64,000 nt of DNA from CALXXL01 sp034926605 (GCA_034926605.1 JAYFQV010000009.1:223437-287436); one strand, 5' to 3'; positions 48,779 to 58,683 are shown, counted from the stretch's first letter. Numbers and translations are program-made. The notes: a model not told the origin generated them from the letters alone.

Positions 48779-49441
48779 TCACACCCAGTTGTCCGGTTTT
48801 TCTCCGCACTCTCTCAACTGTAGCCGCAATTCGCGCCAGCCCGGGCGTAACCGCTCCAGCGCCGCGTAAAAACGCGGCGAATGATTCAGTTCCAGCCGAT
48901 GAGCCAGCTCGTGGTCGATGACATAGTCGCACAATACTTCAGGCAACAACAGCAATCGCCACGCCAGCGAAATCGTTCCCTTGGCGCTGCACGATCCCCA
49001 GCGTCGCCTGGCCGACGATATGCGGACACCCGCCACCATGATACCCAGCTCGCGCGCCCTTGATTCCACCTTGGCCGGCAACAGCCTGCCGGCCAGTGAA
49101 AAATAAACTTTTCTCAAACTTTCCGCCAAGTCGCCATCTTTTTCCGGCGGCAGGAAAAATGCGCCGTCGAACCCCATGCGAACCCCCGGCCTGAGCGGAT
49201 AATTCCGTTCAAACAGTGGGAATTTCGCGCCGAACTCAACTTTTAGTTCCGGCGTCTGCCGCGCCAACTGTTCTGACAGCTTCGCTTTTGCCCACGCCGC
49301 ATGGCGCTCCAGAAACAGCTCGGCGGCGGATATGCCTGCCGTCAGCGGCAGATGGAGCACCAGTTCGCCGTCGCGAACCTGAAGCGCCATCGTTCGGCGG
49401 CGCGACCGGACGATCCGGCATGCGGACAGAGAGACGTTCAC
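48779..49441 (-). CDS. YgjP-type metallopeptidase-domain protein
   Basis: 220-aa cytoplasmic protein with the M48-like YgjP domain: SSARRRWGSCSAKGTISLAWRL, then the zinc site VIDHELAHRLELNHSPRFY (HExxH with a third ligand downstream). Role unknown; often encoded beside nucleotide or DNA restriction genes, but here it sits in an operon with nadA. The GTG start at 49441 overlaps the nadA stop (GTGA). Confidence 0.85.
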   Translation of the reverse strand: MNVSLSACRIVRSRRRTMALQVRDGELVLHLPLTAGISAAELFLERHAAWAKAKLSEQLARQTPELKVEFGAKFPLFERNYPLRPGVRMGFDGAFFLPPEKDGDLAESLRKVYFSLAGRLLPAKVESRARELGIMVAGVRISSARRRWGSCSAKGTISLAWRLLLLPEVLCDYVIDHELAHRLELNHSPRFYAALERLRPGWRELRLQLRECGEKPDNWV

Positions 49442-50361
49442 GCCTTGAGCATCCGTTCGATAGGTGCTTTCGCCCGACGCAGAATGTCTGGCGGCAGCTC
49501 GATTTTTTCCCGCATGTCACGCAGGGCCAGGAACACATCCCACAGTCCGCATTTCTTCATATCCGGGCATACCGCCTGACCGGTCAGCGGTACGAAAATC
49601 TTGTCGGGATTCTCCTTTTCCAGCCGGTGCAGCATGCCGATTTCGGTGCCGACGATGAATACCTTGGCCGGAGAGTCCTTGACGAATTTCAGCATCTTGC
49701 CGGTTGAAAGCGCCGCGTCGGCCGCCGCAACCACCTCTGGCGGGCATTCCGGGTGCACGAACACCACCGCGCCCGGAAATTCGCGCCGTCGGCGTTCGAT
49801 CATTTCCACTGTGAAATGATGATGAATCGGGCAATAGCCGCGGAAAGGCAGAATATTCGAGCGGTCGAGCGCGTTTGCGACATTACGGGCCAGATTGCCG
49901 TCCGGCACGAACAGGATCTCCCCTTCGATTCCGGCGGCCACCGCGGCCGCGTTGGCCGAAGTGCAGCAGATGTCAACTTCCGCCTTGACCTCGGCGGTGG
50001 AGTTTACATAGCAGACGGTCTTGGCGTGGGGATGGCGCTGCTTGAGTTCACGCAGCTTTGCGCTGTCGATCATCCGGGCCATCTGGCAGTCGGCATCCGG
50101 CGCCGGCAAGAGAACGGTTTTTTCCGGGGAGAGGATTTTTGCGGTCTCAGCCATGAACCTTACGCCGCAGAAGACGATGACTTCGGCGTCGGTTTCGGCG
50201 GCCCTGATGCTAAGTTCCAGAGAGTCGCCGCAGAAGTCGGCAATGTCCTGTATCTCGGCCGGTTCGTAATTATGGGCAAGGATTACCGCATGGCGCTTAT
50301 GCTTGAGTTCGGAAATCCTGGAAACCAGTTCACTATCGGTAAATTCGGGGTTGGTACTCAT
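49438..50361 (-). CDS. nadA: Quinolinate synthase A
   Basis: Condenses iminoaspartate and dihydroxyacetone phosphate to quinolinate for NAD synthesis; a [4Fe-4S] enzyme. 307 aa, short type. Ligand Cys are in FCGVRFMAE (Cys65), HPECPPEV and CPDMKK; other marks are ILAHNYEPAEIQD near the start and YVNSTAEVKAE. ATG 50361 has GGAGGAA upstream. No nadB or nadC is present in the window. First gene of a six-gene operon ending with trxB. Confidence 0.96.
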   Translation of the reverse strand: MSTNPEFTDSELVSRISELKHKRHAVILAHNYEPAEIQDIADFCGDSLELSIRAAETDAEVIVFCGVRFMAETAKILSPEKTVLLPAPDADCQMARMIDSAKLRELKQRHPHAKTVCYVNSTAEVKAEVDICCTSANAAAVAAGIEGEILFVPDGNLARNVANALDRSNILPFRGYCPIHHHFTVEMIERRRREFPGAVVFVHPECPPEVVAAADAALSTGKMLKFVKDSPAKVFIVGTEIGMLHRLEKENPDKIFVPLTGQAVCPDMKKCGLWDVFLALRDMREKIELPPDILRRAKAPIERMLKA

Positions 50362-50388
50362 GTGGTTCCTCCGTAATATCTTTGGGAT

Positions 50389-50417
50389 AATATAATACCT
50401 ATACCGGCGGAAAGCAA
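50389..50417 (-). promoter_or_regulatory. Promoter of the nadA operon
   Basis: Minus strand -35 TTGCTT (50412-50417), 17-base spacer, -10 TATATT (50389-50394), about 20 bases before the leader that holds GGAGGAA. Confidence 0.75.
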
Positions 50418-50720
50418 AGCCGCAACTGTTAAAAACGGGAAATGCGGCAGGATGTGATTCGGTTGTTTTCTTTGTAAATTCAGAAAGAAATATAAAAAAC
50501 AGTGAAAAAAATGTACTTTTTTTGAAAAATAACTATTCGACCGGTCGGATGGATGTTGCTTTTATGAAAACTCCATTATATATTAAGAGTACGGGCGTAG
50601 TTATATTGTTGCAATATGGGGTGTAAACCAAGTTTAAACGATTGATATTCATAGCATACGGCGGAAGCCGGCCGGATGGATTTGCGGATGCCGCGACGGT
50701 ACCCGCAAGAGGTGTTTTAT

Positions 50721-50861
50721 ATGTTTTGGGGATGGCTGACGTTGGCGCGTCGGTTTTTGAGCAGAAGTTTTCGGGGTGGGAATGTACGAGGCGCCGGTTT
50801 CGTCCGGGCCGTCGCCGACGGGTTGCCGGACTCTTCACTTGTCATTTATTCACATTCTTAA
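50721..50861 (+). CDS. Candidate 46-aa basic peptide
   Basis: Small reading frame in the gap before the PAS kinase gene. AGAGGTG lies six bases before the ATG. The product starts MFWGWLTLARRFLSRSFRG and is basic and amphipathic in its first half, with a plain C-terminal half ending SLVIYSHS. No homology known to me. It could be a leader peptide for the downstream sensor gene, or a chance frame; only the ribosome site and position support it. Confidence 0.3.
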   Translation: MFWGWLTLARRFLSRSFRGGNVRGAGFVRAVADGLPDSSLVIYSHS

Positions 50862-50913
50862 TTATGGTTTATGGTTGCGGAATTATAAGTTTTAACGGAA
50901 AACAACGGAACGC

Positions 50914-53900
50914 ATGACAAACTATATTATCGGAGCGCTGGTGGTGGCGGTGGCGGTCATTTTGATCCAAATGACCGTGATCGTCCATATGCGGCGCGCC
51001 CTGCGGTTGAATCGCGAACTGTTGTCCGTTCTGCCTTTGCGCTTTTTGGTGACCGACCGCAAGCAGCGGCGGCTGGCGTCCGGGCTGTCCGGTTTTCCGG
51101 GAGCGGATGGCGCCGATCTGCTGTCGCGTTGCCGTGCCGTCATTCATTCCGGCGGACGTGACGGTGCTGATTCGGGCGTCGGTGAAATGATCCGCCTGCT
51201 TGGCGACGGCAAATTGGCGGCGTGGATTTCGCTGGATCCCGATTTTCGTCAAGGCCGCGCCGAGAGCGAACACGCCAAGCGGAGATTTCGCGTTTTTGAC
51301 GCCATGAAGGAAGGGGCGGTATTTGTTGATCAAGACGGCCGTGTGGTGGACAGCAACAACGCGTTCGGTCGTTTGACTGGATATTATCCTTCCGAACTCG
51401 CTGGGAAACCAGTTGAAAATATCCTGAGGTTTGTGGATGAGCGAAGGTGGAATTGGCGCTTGCAGTCCGCTTGCGAGTTTGATGGCGAGCTGGTTGCCAG
51501 AGGCGGAGACATCGTTCCGGTTCGCTGCCGGGTGGTTCCGGTTCGGCGCGGCGGCGAAACCATGGTTTTGCTTGCCGACCGCGGTGCGGAGCATGCGTTG
51601 CGAAAGGAACTTGAGCTGGACGAAAAAGTTTTGGAAATGATTTCCTCATGGTGCGATCTCAGCTATTTCTGCTACAGTCCGTCCCAAGGCCGGGTTACGG
51701 CTATCGGCAAGCGGCTCGGTGAATTGTGGGCTTTCAACGGGAAGTTTCCGGTGCAGCCGGAAGAGTGGATATGCTCGGCTGACCTGCCGGAATTCATGCG
51801 GTTGCGCAACGGGCTTTGTACCGGGGCTATCGACAAGGCCGAATGCGTGTTTCGTTCAGACTATTTCGACGATCTGCGCCACTACCGTATGCGTTGTGCG
51901 GTCAGCGTTGGACGGGACGGTGAACGGATCGTCTTCGGGCTGTTGCGGAACGAGACCAACACCGGGCGGCGCGAACGGGAATTGCGCGATGCCAATGAAC
52001 TTATACAGGCCTTTCTCGATGCCGCGCCGGTACCGTTGTTTGTGAAGGAAGTTACCGGAGGTTTGCGCTATACCGTCTGCAACCGCGAGTTTTGCCGCGA
52101 ATTCGATTTGGACATGGAGAAGGTGATCGGCGGCCTGGATTCCGAACTGTTCGATGCCGCCGCCGCCGACGCTTATATGTTGTCCGACCGCGAGGCCGAT
52201 CGCTCCGACCGCGTGGTGCAGTCTGTCAGCCGGGTTCGGCGCGGCGAAGGCAATGAGCGGGTCTATCAGCTTTATAAGAAAGCGTTCAACCTCTCCGGCG
52301 GCAAACGCATGATTGCCGGGGCGGCGCTCGACGTTACCGAGGCGGACGCGGCAAGAACCCGCGAGGCCGAACAGCGCGAACTTTTGAAACGGGTGCTCGA
52401 TTACATGCCGGCGTTCGTGGCGGCCAAGGATGCGTCGAACGATTTCAGGTATACGCTTTGGAACCGCACCGCCGAAAGGCTGTCCGGCTGCACCGCCGCC
52501 GAAGTGCTGGGGCGGACCGATTTCGAAATCGAAAAACTTTCCAAGGTGGCCGCGATGCTGCGGCGGGAGGACGAATCGACCTTGTCCGATGGCGGTCGCG
52601 AGGCGGTCCGGCATATGCACTGGAGCGAGGAATCGCCCCAAACGCTGCAAACCCGTTCTTTGCCGGTGGCGGTGGATCGAAATTCGACATGGGTGTTGAT
52701 AATGGGGCTGGACGTGACCGAGCGCGAGGAGATGGCTCGCGAGCGCGAGAAGCTGATCCGCGATCTCGATGGTCACATAATGGCGGAAAGGGTCATAAAT
52801 CAATGTCTGCGCGGGATATCCAGTGAGTTCGACTTTGAGCGGGCGATGCGCGAAATGCTGCGCGTGATCGGCGAGACCACCGGTGCCGACCGTTGCCATA
52901 TACATGAATTTTCTCAGGATGGCGAATATTGCAACCTGATGTTTGAATGGGTGCGGCCGGGGGTGGCTTTGCCGGCCGGCGACGGCGTCAATGTGCCGAA
53001 AGTCAAGTTTGCCGCAATGGCCGAAGTCCTGCGGCAGGAGCGTTTTATCCGGGTGGCGGATGTGGGGCGGCTGTCGGCGGTACAGGGAGGAATCCGGACG
53101 GCGATGAAAACGCGGGGAATAAAATCTGTGCTTCATGTCGGAATATTTACCGGTGACCAGCTTACCGGGGTTATAGGCATAGACTCCAAGTCGGGCGTCG
53201 CCGATATCGGCGACCGCAGTCTGGATATTCTTTGGGATGCCGTTTCTCTGTATCGTCTGGCGGGGGAACGCAAACAGCGACTTGATGAGATCGATAAATC
53301 GCGCGAGTTGCTTGCCGGTGCCGCCAGACAGGCGGAAAAGGCCGCGGAGGAAAAGAGCATGTTCCTGGCCACCATGAGCCATGAACTGCGCACTCCGTTA
53401 AACGCCGTGATCGGGTTTGCCGAACTGCTGGAGCCGGGGTGCGCCGATCCCGTCGTCACTATGGAGTCGGTCCGTGCCATAAAGCTGGCCGGAACCACTT
53501 TACTCAACCTGATAAATGATATACTCGATCTTGCCAAGCTCGAATCCGGCAAGATGCAGCTGCGTGCGGTTCCGACCTCCATACCGCTTATGATCGAAGA
53601 GATCATGACTATGTTTGAGGTTGGGTTGAAGGAAAAACGACTTTCCGGAAAGACGGATATTGCCGACATTCCGTCCAGCATCTATCTTGACGGATCCCGG
53701 CTGCGGCAGATATTGCTTAACCTGGTGGGCAACGCGGTTAAATTCACAGACGCCGGCGGCGTTGCCGTAAGCTGCCGGTTCCGTGAGTCCGGCCCCGAGA
53801 CGGGGACGCTGACCGTGGAAGTGGCCGACACCGGCATCGGCATTGCCGCCGACGAGCTTGACACGATATTCAATCCTTTCGAACAAAGCGTTTCGACCAC

Positions 53901-54471
53901 TGGTCAGGGTACCGGTCTGGGATTGCCGATCTGCCGGCTGCTTGCCGGTCAGATGGGGGGTACGCTGAAGGCCTCCAGTCGCGTGGACTGCGGCAGCGTG
54001 TTTGTGTTGGAACTTCCCGACTTGCGGTTTTCAAGGGAGCTCGAGCCGGATACGGAACCGGAATTTTGTGGTATGCCGGCGGCCGGCATACGGGTACTGG
54101 CGGTCGATGACCAGGAGGTTAACCGCAGACTGCTTCATGGCCTTTGCACCAGGCTCAAGCTGGATGTGCGTACCGCCGAGTCCGGAGCCCGGGCGCTTGA
54201 GATACTCAAGACATTCAACGCCGAAGCCGTGCTTACCGACCTGCGTATGCCGGATATGACCGGCGACGAGCTGGCCCGCCGCATTCGGCGTTTGCCCGGA
54301 GGCGCGAATATCAAACTGGCGATGGTCACCGCCGATGTCGATGCTCCCGGCAGCGAGGCGGCCGGAGGGTTCGACGCGGTATTGGTGAAACCGGTTACAC
54401 TTGCAAAGCTGGGCGCCTTCTTTTCGGGGGTGCGCGGCGGTGAAAGGATTGACCCATGTATCGGGAAATAG
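50914..54471 (+). CDS. Hybrid sensor histidine kinase with PAS, GAF and receiver domains
   Basis: 1185 aa. One N-terminal membrane segment (YIIGALVVAVAVILIQMTVIV), then PAS domains (first around 125-225, VFVDQDGRVVDSNNAFGRLTGY; two further copies with the KExxxGLRYxxxN/KDAxxDFRYxxxN type), a GAF domain (about 630-790, ADRCHIHEFS, HVGIFTGDQLTGVIGID), the HisKA box with His823 (MSHELRTPLNAVIGF), HATPase with NLVGNAVKFTDAGG, DTGIGI and GTGLGLPIC, and a receiver domain with Asp1109 (LTDLRMPDMTGDEL). A phosphorelay needs a further His-transfer protein, which is not present nearby. The stop overlaps the next gene by 16 bases. Confidence 0.92.
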   Translation: MTNYIIGALVVAVAVILIQMTVIVHMRRALRLNRELLSVLPLRFLVTDRKQRRLASGLSGFPGADGADLLSRCRAVIHSGGRDGADSGVGEMIRLLGDGKLAAWISLDPDFRQGRAESEHAKRRFRVFDAMKEGAVFVDQDGRVVDSNNAFGRLTGYYPSELAGKPVENILRFVDERRWNWRLQSACEFDGELVARGGDIVPVRCRVVPVRRGGETMVLLADRGAEHALRKELELDEKVLEMISSWCDLSYFCYSPSQGRVTAIGKRLGELWAFNGKFPVQPEEWICSADLPEFMRLRNGLCTGAIDKAECVFRSDYFDDLRHYRMRCAVSVGRDGERIVFGLLRNETNTGRRERELRDANELIQAFLDAAPVPLFVKEVTGGLRYTVCNREFCREFDLDMEKVIGGLDSELFDAAAADAYMLSDREADRSDRVVQSVSRVRRGEGNERVYQLYKKAFNLSGGKRMIAGAALDVTEADAARTREAEQRELLKRVLDYMPAFVAAKDASNDFRYTLWNRTAERLSGCTAAEVLGRTDFEIEKLSKVAAMLRREDESTLSDGGREAVRHMHWSEESPQTLQTRSLPVAVDRNSTWVLIMGLDVTEREEMAREREKLIRDLDGHIMAERVINQCLRGISSEFDFERAMREMLRVIGETTGADRCHIHEFSQDGEYCNLMFEWVRPGVALPAGDGVNVPKVKFAAMAEVLRQERFIRVADVGRLSAVQGGIRTAMKTRGIKSVLHVGIFTGDQLTGVIGIDSKSGVADIGDRSLDILWDAVSLYRLAGERKQRLDEIDKSRELLAGAARQAEKAAEEKSMFLATMSHELRTPLNAVIGFAELLEPGCADPVVTMESVRAIKLAGTTLLNLINDILDLAKLESGKMQLRAVPTSIPLMIEEIMTMFEVGLKEKRLSGKTDIADIPSSIYLDGSRLRQILLNLVGNAVKFTDAGGVAVSCRFRESGPETGTLTVEVADTGIGIAADELDTIFNPFEQSVSTTGQGTGLGLPICRLLAGQMGGTLKASSRVDCGSVFVLELPDLRFSRELEPDTEPEFCGMPAAGIRVLAVDDQEVNRRLLHGLCTRLKLDVRTAESGARALEILKTFNAEAVLTDLRMPDMTGDELARRIRRLPGGANIKLAMVTADVDAPGSEAAGGFDAVLVKPVTLAKLGAFFSGVRGGERIDPCIGK

Positions 54472-57002
54472 CGGTATGCGTTGCCGTTGCCGTGGCGGTG
54501 ACTCTGTGGCTGACGATGCTTCGGCTTTGGCGGCTGCGCCGTAGTGTTGCCGACAATGCGGAAATATTGAGAGCGGTGCTTGAAGCCTGCGGCGGCGTGA
54601 TCGTGACCGACGCCAATGCCAATGTGGTGATGATGAACGCCATGGCCGCCGCGATCACCGGTTATTCCGAATCTTCGGCTATGAATCTGCCGGTGGAAAT
54701 GGTGTTGCCGCTGGTCTCGGCGGAAAATGGGGCACCGGTGCCGTCGCCGGTGCGTAAAGTGATGACGTCGGGTGTCGGAACGAAATTGCCGGTTTCGGCG
54801 GTGATTCGGGCGGCCGGCGGCCGGATGAAGCAGGTTCGCGTGAGAGCGGAGCCGGTTTGGGGCGTCGGCGGCAGATTGATAAACACGGTGTTGGCGATTG
54901 AAGACATCACGCTTGCGCGTTCGCGTCGCCGCCGCCTGACGGATGCGTTGAAGGCGGTTCGGGCCGCCGCTGCAGCCGCGGGCTTCGATTTCGGCATGGC
55001 CGGAGCGGACGGCACCAATCCCCGGCCACTGCTTGGCCGGATGGAAAATTGGGGACGCGATGCGGACGAACGGCCGCTTCAGGTTGAATCATGGGTGCAT
55101 CCGGACGATCGTGAATTGTTCCGCAGCCAATGGCAAGCCTTGCTGTCGGGGACGGTTGAAACCATAGCCGTTCAATATCGTGCCGGGAACGATGCCTTCG
55201 GCAGTTATCGGCTCACCGCCGTCCGCGTGCCGAGCGGAAAAGGCGTCAGGCCGGGAATCGCGCTGGCAATACAGAATCTCGCCGCGTTTGACGGCGGAGC
55301 CCGGCGGATTGATGACGCCGACAAGCTGTTGCGGAAAGTAATAGAATCCCTGCCGTGCTATATGGTGGTCAAAGATGCCGACGATGACGACCGTTATCTC
55401 ATTGCCAACGCGGCGTGGCGAACCGCGATGGGAATTGATCGTGAACGGGTTGTCGGGCACACCGACTTTGACCTTTTCGATGTTGAAACCGCCAAACGGT
55501 TCCGGCGTGAGGATCGCGGGGTTATCGAGGCCGGCGGCATCTGCACATGCGTGGAAGAACTGCCGACTTCGCTCGGAACCCGCCGGATACAGGCTTCCAA
55601 GACTTCGTTCAAGGATTCCGACGGACGGACTTATTTGCTGGCGGCGGCGATAGATGTTACCGGGCTGCTGGCGGCTCAGCAGTCTGCGGAGGAGTCCAAG
55701 CTGCTGCTGCGGGCCGTGTTCGATCACATCCCGGTTGGCTTGTTCCTCAAGGATGCCGACGACAACTTCCGTTATCGGATGTGGAACGGTAAACTGGCCG
55801 AATATATCGGAGTCGCCGCTTCCGACGTGGTGGGGAAAACCGACTTCGATTTTCAGGTATTTCCGAAGTTGACTGAGTACTTCCGTCGCCAGGACACCGC
55901 CGTAATGGCCGGCGGGCGTCAGGTCTTCGGAGATGAGACCCGCGAAATCGGCGGGGAACGCCGCCATTATCATATGACAAAACTGCCGATCAGAATGCCG
56001 TCCGGCCACAGCTATCTGCTTGGCGCATTCATCGATTTTACCGAGCGTTTCAACCTGGAGCGCGAGCTTCAGGAGACCATTCGCCGTCAAAACCGGCTTT
56101 TGGACAACGAACAGATATATAACGCATGTCTGCGCGAAATTTCATCGGATGACGACTATGACAGGGTGGTCGGCCGCATACTTGGAGTGATCGGCGGCCA
56201 TTGCCGGGCCGACCGCTGCTATATCACCTGTTATTCCACGCCGGTTGATTTTACCGACCGCAGTTTCGAGTGGACGGCGGAAAATGTGGAGCCGCAGATG
56301 GACTTCTGGGAAGGCATCACGCCTTCCGAGTTTCCAGATTTGGCGGAGACGCTGGAGAGCAACAAGTCATGCCGGGTGGACCGCGAACTCAACCATCCAG
56401 AAGTGATGGCCAGGATGAGGGATTTGATCGGCGAAAGGTTCGATGCGGCGGCAATGGTTATTGGCAGCATAGAATATCATGGCCGCAACTGGGGCATCAT
56501 CGGCATGTCCAGAGTGGGAGACGGCGCGCCGTTCACTGTCGACGACGAAGATATGCTCAAAAATTGCGCGGCGCTGTTCCATCTGGCGAAAGAGCACGCG
56601 CTTCAGGAGATGCGTTTGGACGCCGCCATGCGGATACGGAAGATGGTGCTTGCCAATATACCCATGCCGATCGTACTTTTCGACAGCGGAGGCCGCGTGG
56701 TGAACGCCAATACCGCCGCCTGCCGGCTGGTGGGGAAGTCCGAGCGGGATGTTCATCAGCAGCTATGCTGGAACAACTTCTGCGGTCATGACGAGCCGCC
56801 GGAGGATTGTCCTGTGCGCCGTTGCCTTGCCTCCGGCAAAACCTCGACCGCAATATTGGAAGTCGGCGGGCGTACCAATCTGATTACCGCCGAACCGATC
56901 ATTGATCACATCGGCAGGCTTGAATATGTGGTGGAAAGCACGGTGGACATCACCGCCGTAAACCAGAACGGCAGCCGGGAGGATGCGGCATATCGTGAGT
57001 GA
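54456..57002 (+). CDS. PAS-GAF sensor protein without an output domain
   Basis: 848 aa. N-terminal membrane segment (YREIAVCVAVAVAVTLWLTML), a PAS domain (VIVTDANANVVMMNAMAAAITGY), a further PAS-like region, two PAS copies marked KDADDDDRYLIAN and KDADDNFRYRMWN, a GAF domain (CLREISSDDDYDRVVG ... WGIIGMSR) homologous to that of the upstream kinase, and a final PAS with four Cys and a His (C771, C776, H778, C785, C790). There is no kinase, GGDEF, EAL, phosphatase or DNA-binding domain. It may act as an accessory sensor for the kinase upstream. Overlaps neighbours on both sides (16 and 20 bases). Confidence 0.88.
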   Translation: MYREIAVCVAVAVAVTLWLTMLRLWRLRRSVADNAEILRAVLEACGGVIVTDANANVVMMNAMAAAITGYSESSAMNLPVEMVLPLVSAENGAPVPSPVRKVMTSGVGTKLPVSAVIRAAGGRMKQVRVRAEPVWGVGGRLINTVLAIEDITLARSRRRRLTDALKAVRAAAAAAGFDFGMAGADGTNPRPLLGRMENWGRDADERPLQVESWVHPDDRELFRSQWQALLSGTVETIAVQYRAGNDAFGSYRLTAVRVPSGKGVRPGIALAIQNLAAFDGGARRIDDADKLLRKVIESLPCYMVVKDADDDDRYLIANAAWRTAMGIDRERVVGHTDFDLFDVETAKRFRREDRGVIEAGGICTCVEELPTSLGTRRIQASKTSFKDSDGRTYLLAAAIDVTGLLAAQQSAEESKLLLRAVFDHIPVGLFLKDADDNFRYRMWNGKLAEYIGVAASDVVGKTDFDFQVFPKLTEYFRRQDTAVMAGGRQVFGDETREIGGERRHYHMTKLPIRMPSGHSYLLGAFIDFTERFNLERELQETIRRQNRLLDNEQIYNACLREISSDDDYDRVVGRILGVIGGHCRADRCYITCYSTPVDFTDRSFEWTAENVEPQMDFWEGITPSEFPDLAETLESNKSCRVDRELNHPEVMARMRDLIGERFDAAAMVIGSIEYHGRNWGIIGMSRVGDGAPFTVDDEDMLKNCAALFHLAKEHALQEMRLDAAMRIRKMVLANIPMPIVLFDSGGRVVNANTAACRLVGKSERDVHQQLCWNNFCGHDEPPEDCPVRRCLASGKTSTAILEVGGRTNLITAEPIIDHIGRLEYVVESTVDITAVNQNGSREDAAYRE

Positions 57003-58680
57003 ATCTGCCATCATTATTTCGGCCGCCGCGGCGGTAGTTGCCGCGTTTGCCTGCGGCTCATGGTGCGGCCGCCGCCGGCTTCGCGGCAGACTGCGGCGCG
57101 GTGAGCTTGCCATGGTGCGGCGTCGGTGCGCAATGGCGGCGCAGCGGGAAACCGGGGAGCGTTTCGGCCGGATCGTGAACAGTCTGGCGGACGGCGCAAT
57201 CATTGTTGACGGCGAAGGGCGGATAGTCACCATGAATCCGGCGGCCGCGGCCATAACCGGTTGTTCCTCGTCGGAGGCGGCGGGGCGGCAGCTGGACGGA
57301 GTGCTGGTTTTGTCCAGCATGAAGAACGGCGAGAGAGTCGGATCGGCACTGACGGCAACTCTGGCCACCGGCGAGGCGATTCGGGGCGAATCCGCCAGAA
57401 TTGCGACGGGACGGGACGGGCATGAAACCAGTGTTGTCGAAAACACCGAGATTTTGCGTGATGCCGACGGAGAAGTGGCCGGAGCGGTGCTCATGCTCCA
57501 CGATGTCACCTCCGAACTGCGGCTTCAGCGCGAGGCCGAAGCCAACCGCGAATTGATGAACCGGGTATGCGCACGCACGGCCATGAGTTTTTTCCGTTAC
57601 AATATGGTTACAAAGGTAAGCACTCCGCTGTGGAACACCGATCTTTTCCGGCTGGTTTCGCCAGACGGCGAACTGGTTCCGATTGAGGAGTGGCTGACCT
57701 CCGAGTCGCTTAAATTGCTGAACCGCAATTTGAAAGATCTCCATTCCGGGCGGGTTCAGGAGGTGAATATCAAGATCGAAACCTGTTACCGTGGCGTGAA
57801 CCGCTGGTATAATCTGTTTTGCACCGGGGCCGGAACCGGCAATCCGGATGAGTGTCTCGGAATGATGGCGGATATCACGGCCTCGGAACGCCAGTATGTG
57901 GAGCATCTTGACACGCTGACCATGCTGAACTCGATTCTTGACAATCTGCCGTTTCCGGTTTTTACCAAGGACGCGGATGACAACTATGTCTATCTCACCG
58001 GCAACCGGGCCATGCACCGGCTGCTGTCGCTGCCGGACGGCGGCGCGGTGGGACGTACCGATTACGAGGTGATGGGCAGCGCTGCCGAGGCCGCCCGTAT
58101 CCGTGAAAACGACGAGGAATTGGTCAAGTCCGGCCGGGACATGATGACTTTTTCGGAAACGTTCGATACCATCGGCGGTCGAAAGTCATATTTCAACGCC
58201 ATCAAGCAAATGATCGAACTCGGTGATGGCCGCCGGGTCATTTTGGGCGTTAGCGTGGATGTCACGGCCGAGCGGGAAGCTGCGCTTCGTGCCGAATCGA
58301 CAATGAAACTGCTGCGTACCATTATAGAGAATCTGCCGGTGAATATCTATGTGAAGGATTTCACCGACCACAACCGGTTCCTGTTGTGGAACAGCAAGCT
58401 TGGCGGGAACATAGGACTCTATGAAAGTATTATAGGCCGTTGCCTGAGCGATCTGAAAATTTCAGACGACATGAGGGCGGAGATAGAAGTACATGATCAC
58501 GCCGCGGTTGAGGCGGGTGGCTCTGTTGTCATCAGGCGCATGATGATGCCGACCATGCGCGGCGGCCGGATATTGTGCGACGTCTACAAGCGGGTGGTCA
58601 AATCCCCGGAAGGCCATGACCTGATTGTGGCCATGGCCATGGAAGCCGATTCAACGGAAACCGCTTCCGAGCGGAGTTAG
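56983..58680 (+). CDS. PAS-only membrane sensor protein
   Basis: 565 aa. Membrane segment (ESAIIISAAAAVVAAFACGSW) and basic stretch, then four PAS-type domains: IIVDGEGRIVTMNPAAAAITG, a PAS_3-like part (FFRYNMVTKVSTPLWNTDL), and two copies marked KDADDNYVYLTGN and KDFTDHNRFLLWN. No output domain is present. The start overlaps the upstream PAS-GAF gene by 20 bases in a different frame; the independent membrane segment shows it is its own protein. It is the third member of a signalling operon and is convergent with the BlaR1-like gene, three bases away. Confidence 0.88.
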   Translation: MRHIVSESAIIISAAAAVVAAFACGSWCGRRRLRGRLRRGELAMVRRRCAMAAQRETGERFGRIVNSLADGAIIVDGEGRIVTMNPAAAAITGCSSSEAAGRQLDGVLVLSSMKNGERVGSALTATLATGEAIRGESARIATGRDGHETSVVENTEILRDADGEVAGAVLMLHDVTSELRLQREAEANRELMNRVCARTAMSFFRYNMVTKVSTPLWNTDLFRLVSPDGELVPIEEWLTSESLKLLNRNLKDLHSGRVQEVNIKIETCYRGVNRWYNLFCTGAGTGNPDECLGMMADITASERQYVEHLDTLTMLNSILDNLPFPVFTKDADDNYVYLTGNRAMHRLLSLPDGGAVGRTDYEVMGSAAEAARIRENDEELVKSGRDMMTFSETFDTIGGRKSYFNAIKQMIELGDGRRVILGVSVDVTAEREAALRAESTMKLLRTIIENLPVNIYVKDFTDHNRFLLWNSKLGGNIGLYESIIGRCLSDLKISDDMRAEIEVHDHAAVEAGGSVVIRRMMMPTMRGGRILCDVYKRVVKSPEGHDLIVAMAMEADSTETASERS

Positions 58681-58683
58681 TGC

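Larger units (their letters stand above)
50362..50913. other. 552-base divergent gap, largely noncoding
   Basis: The region separates nadA from the PAS histidine kinase gene. Positions 50362-50420 hold the nadA ribosome site and promoter. Positions 50421-50640 are A/T-rich with no convincing gene. A candidate small gene lies at 50721-50861. From 50862 to 50913 the sequence is a leader with no clear SD before the ATG at 50914. I see no hairpin terminator or riboswitch-like element that I can support. Confidence 0.6.

Noticed and set aside
54456..58680. Possibility that the PAS genes are one hybrid kinase broken by frameshifts
   Set aside because: Each gene starts with its own membrane segment and ATG, and the overlaps (16 and 20 bases) are typical of coupled genes.
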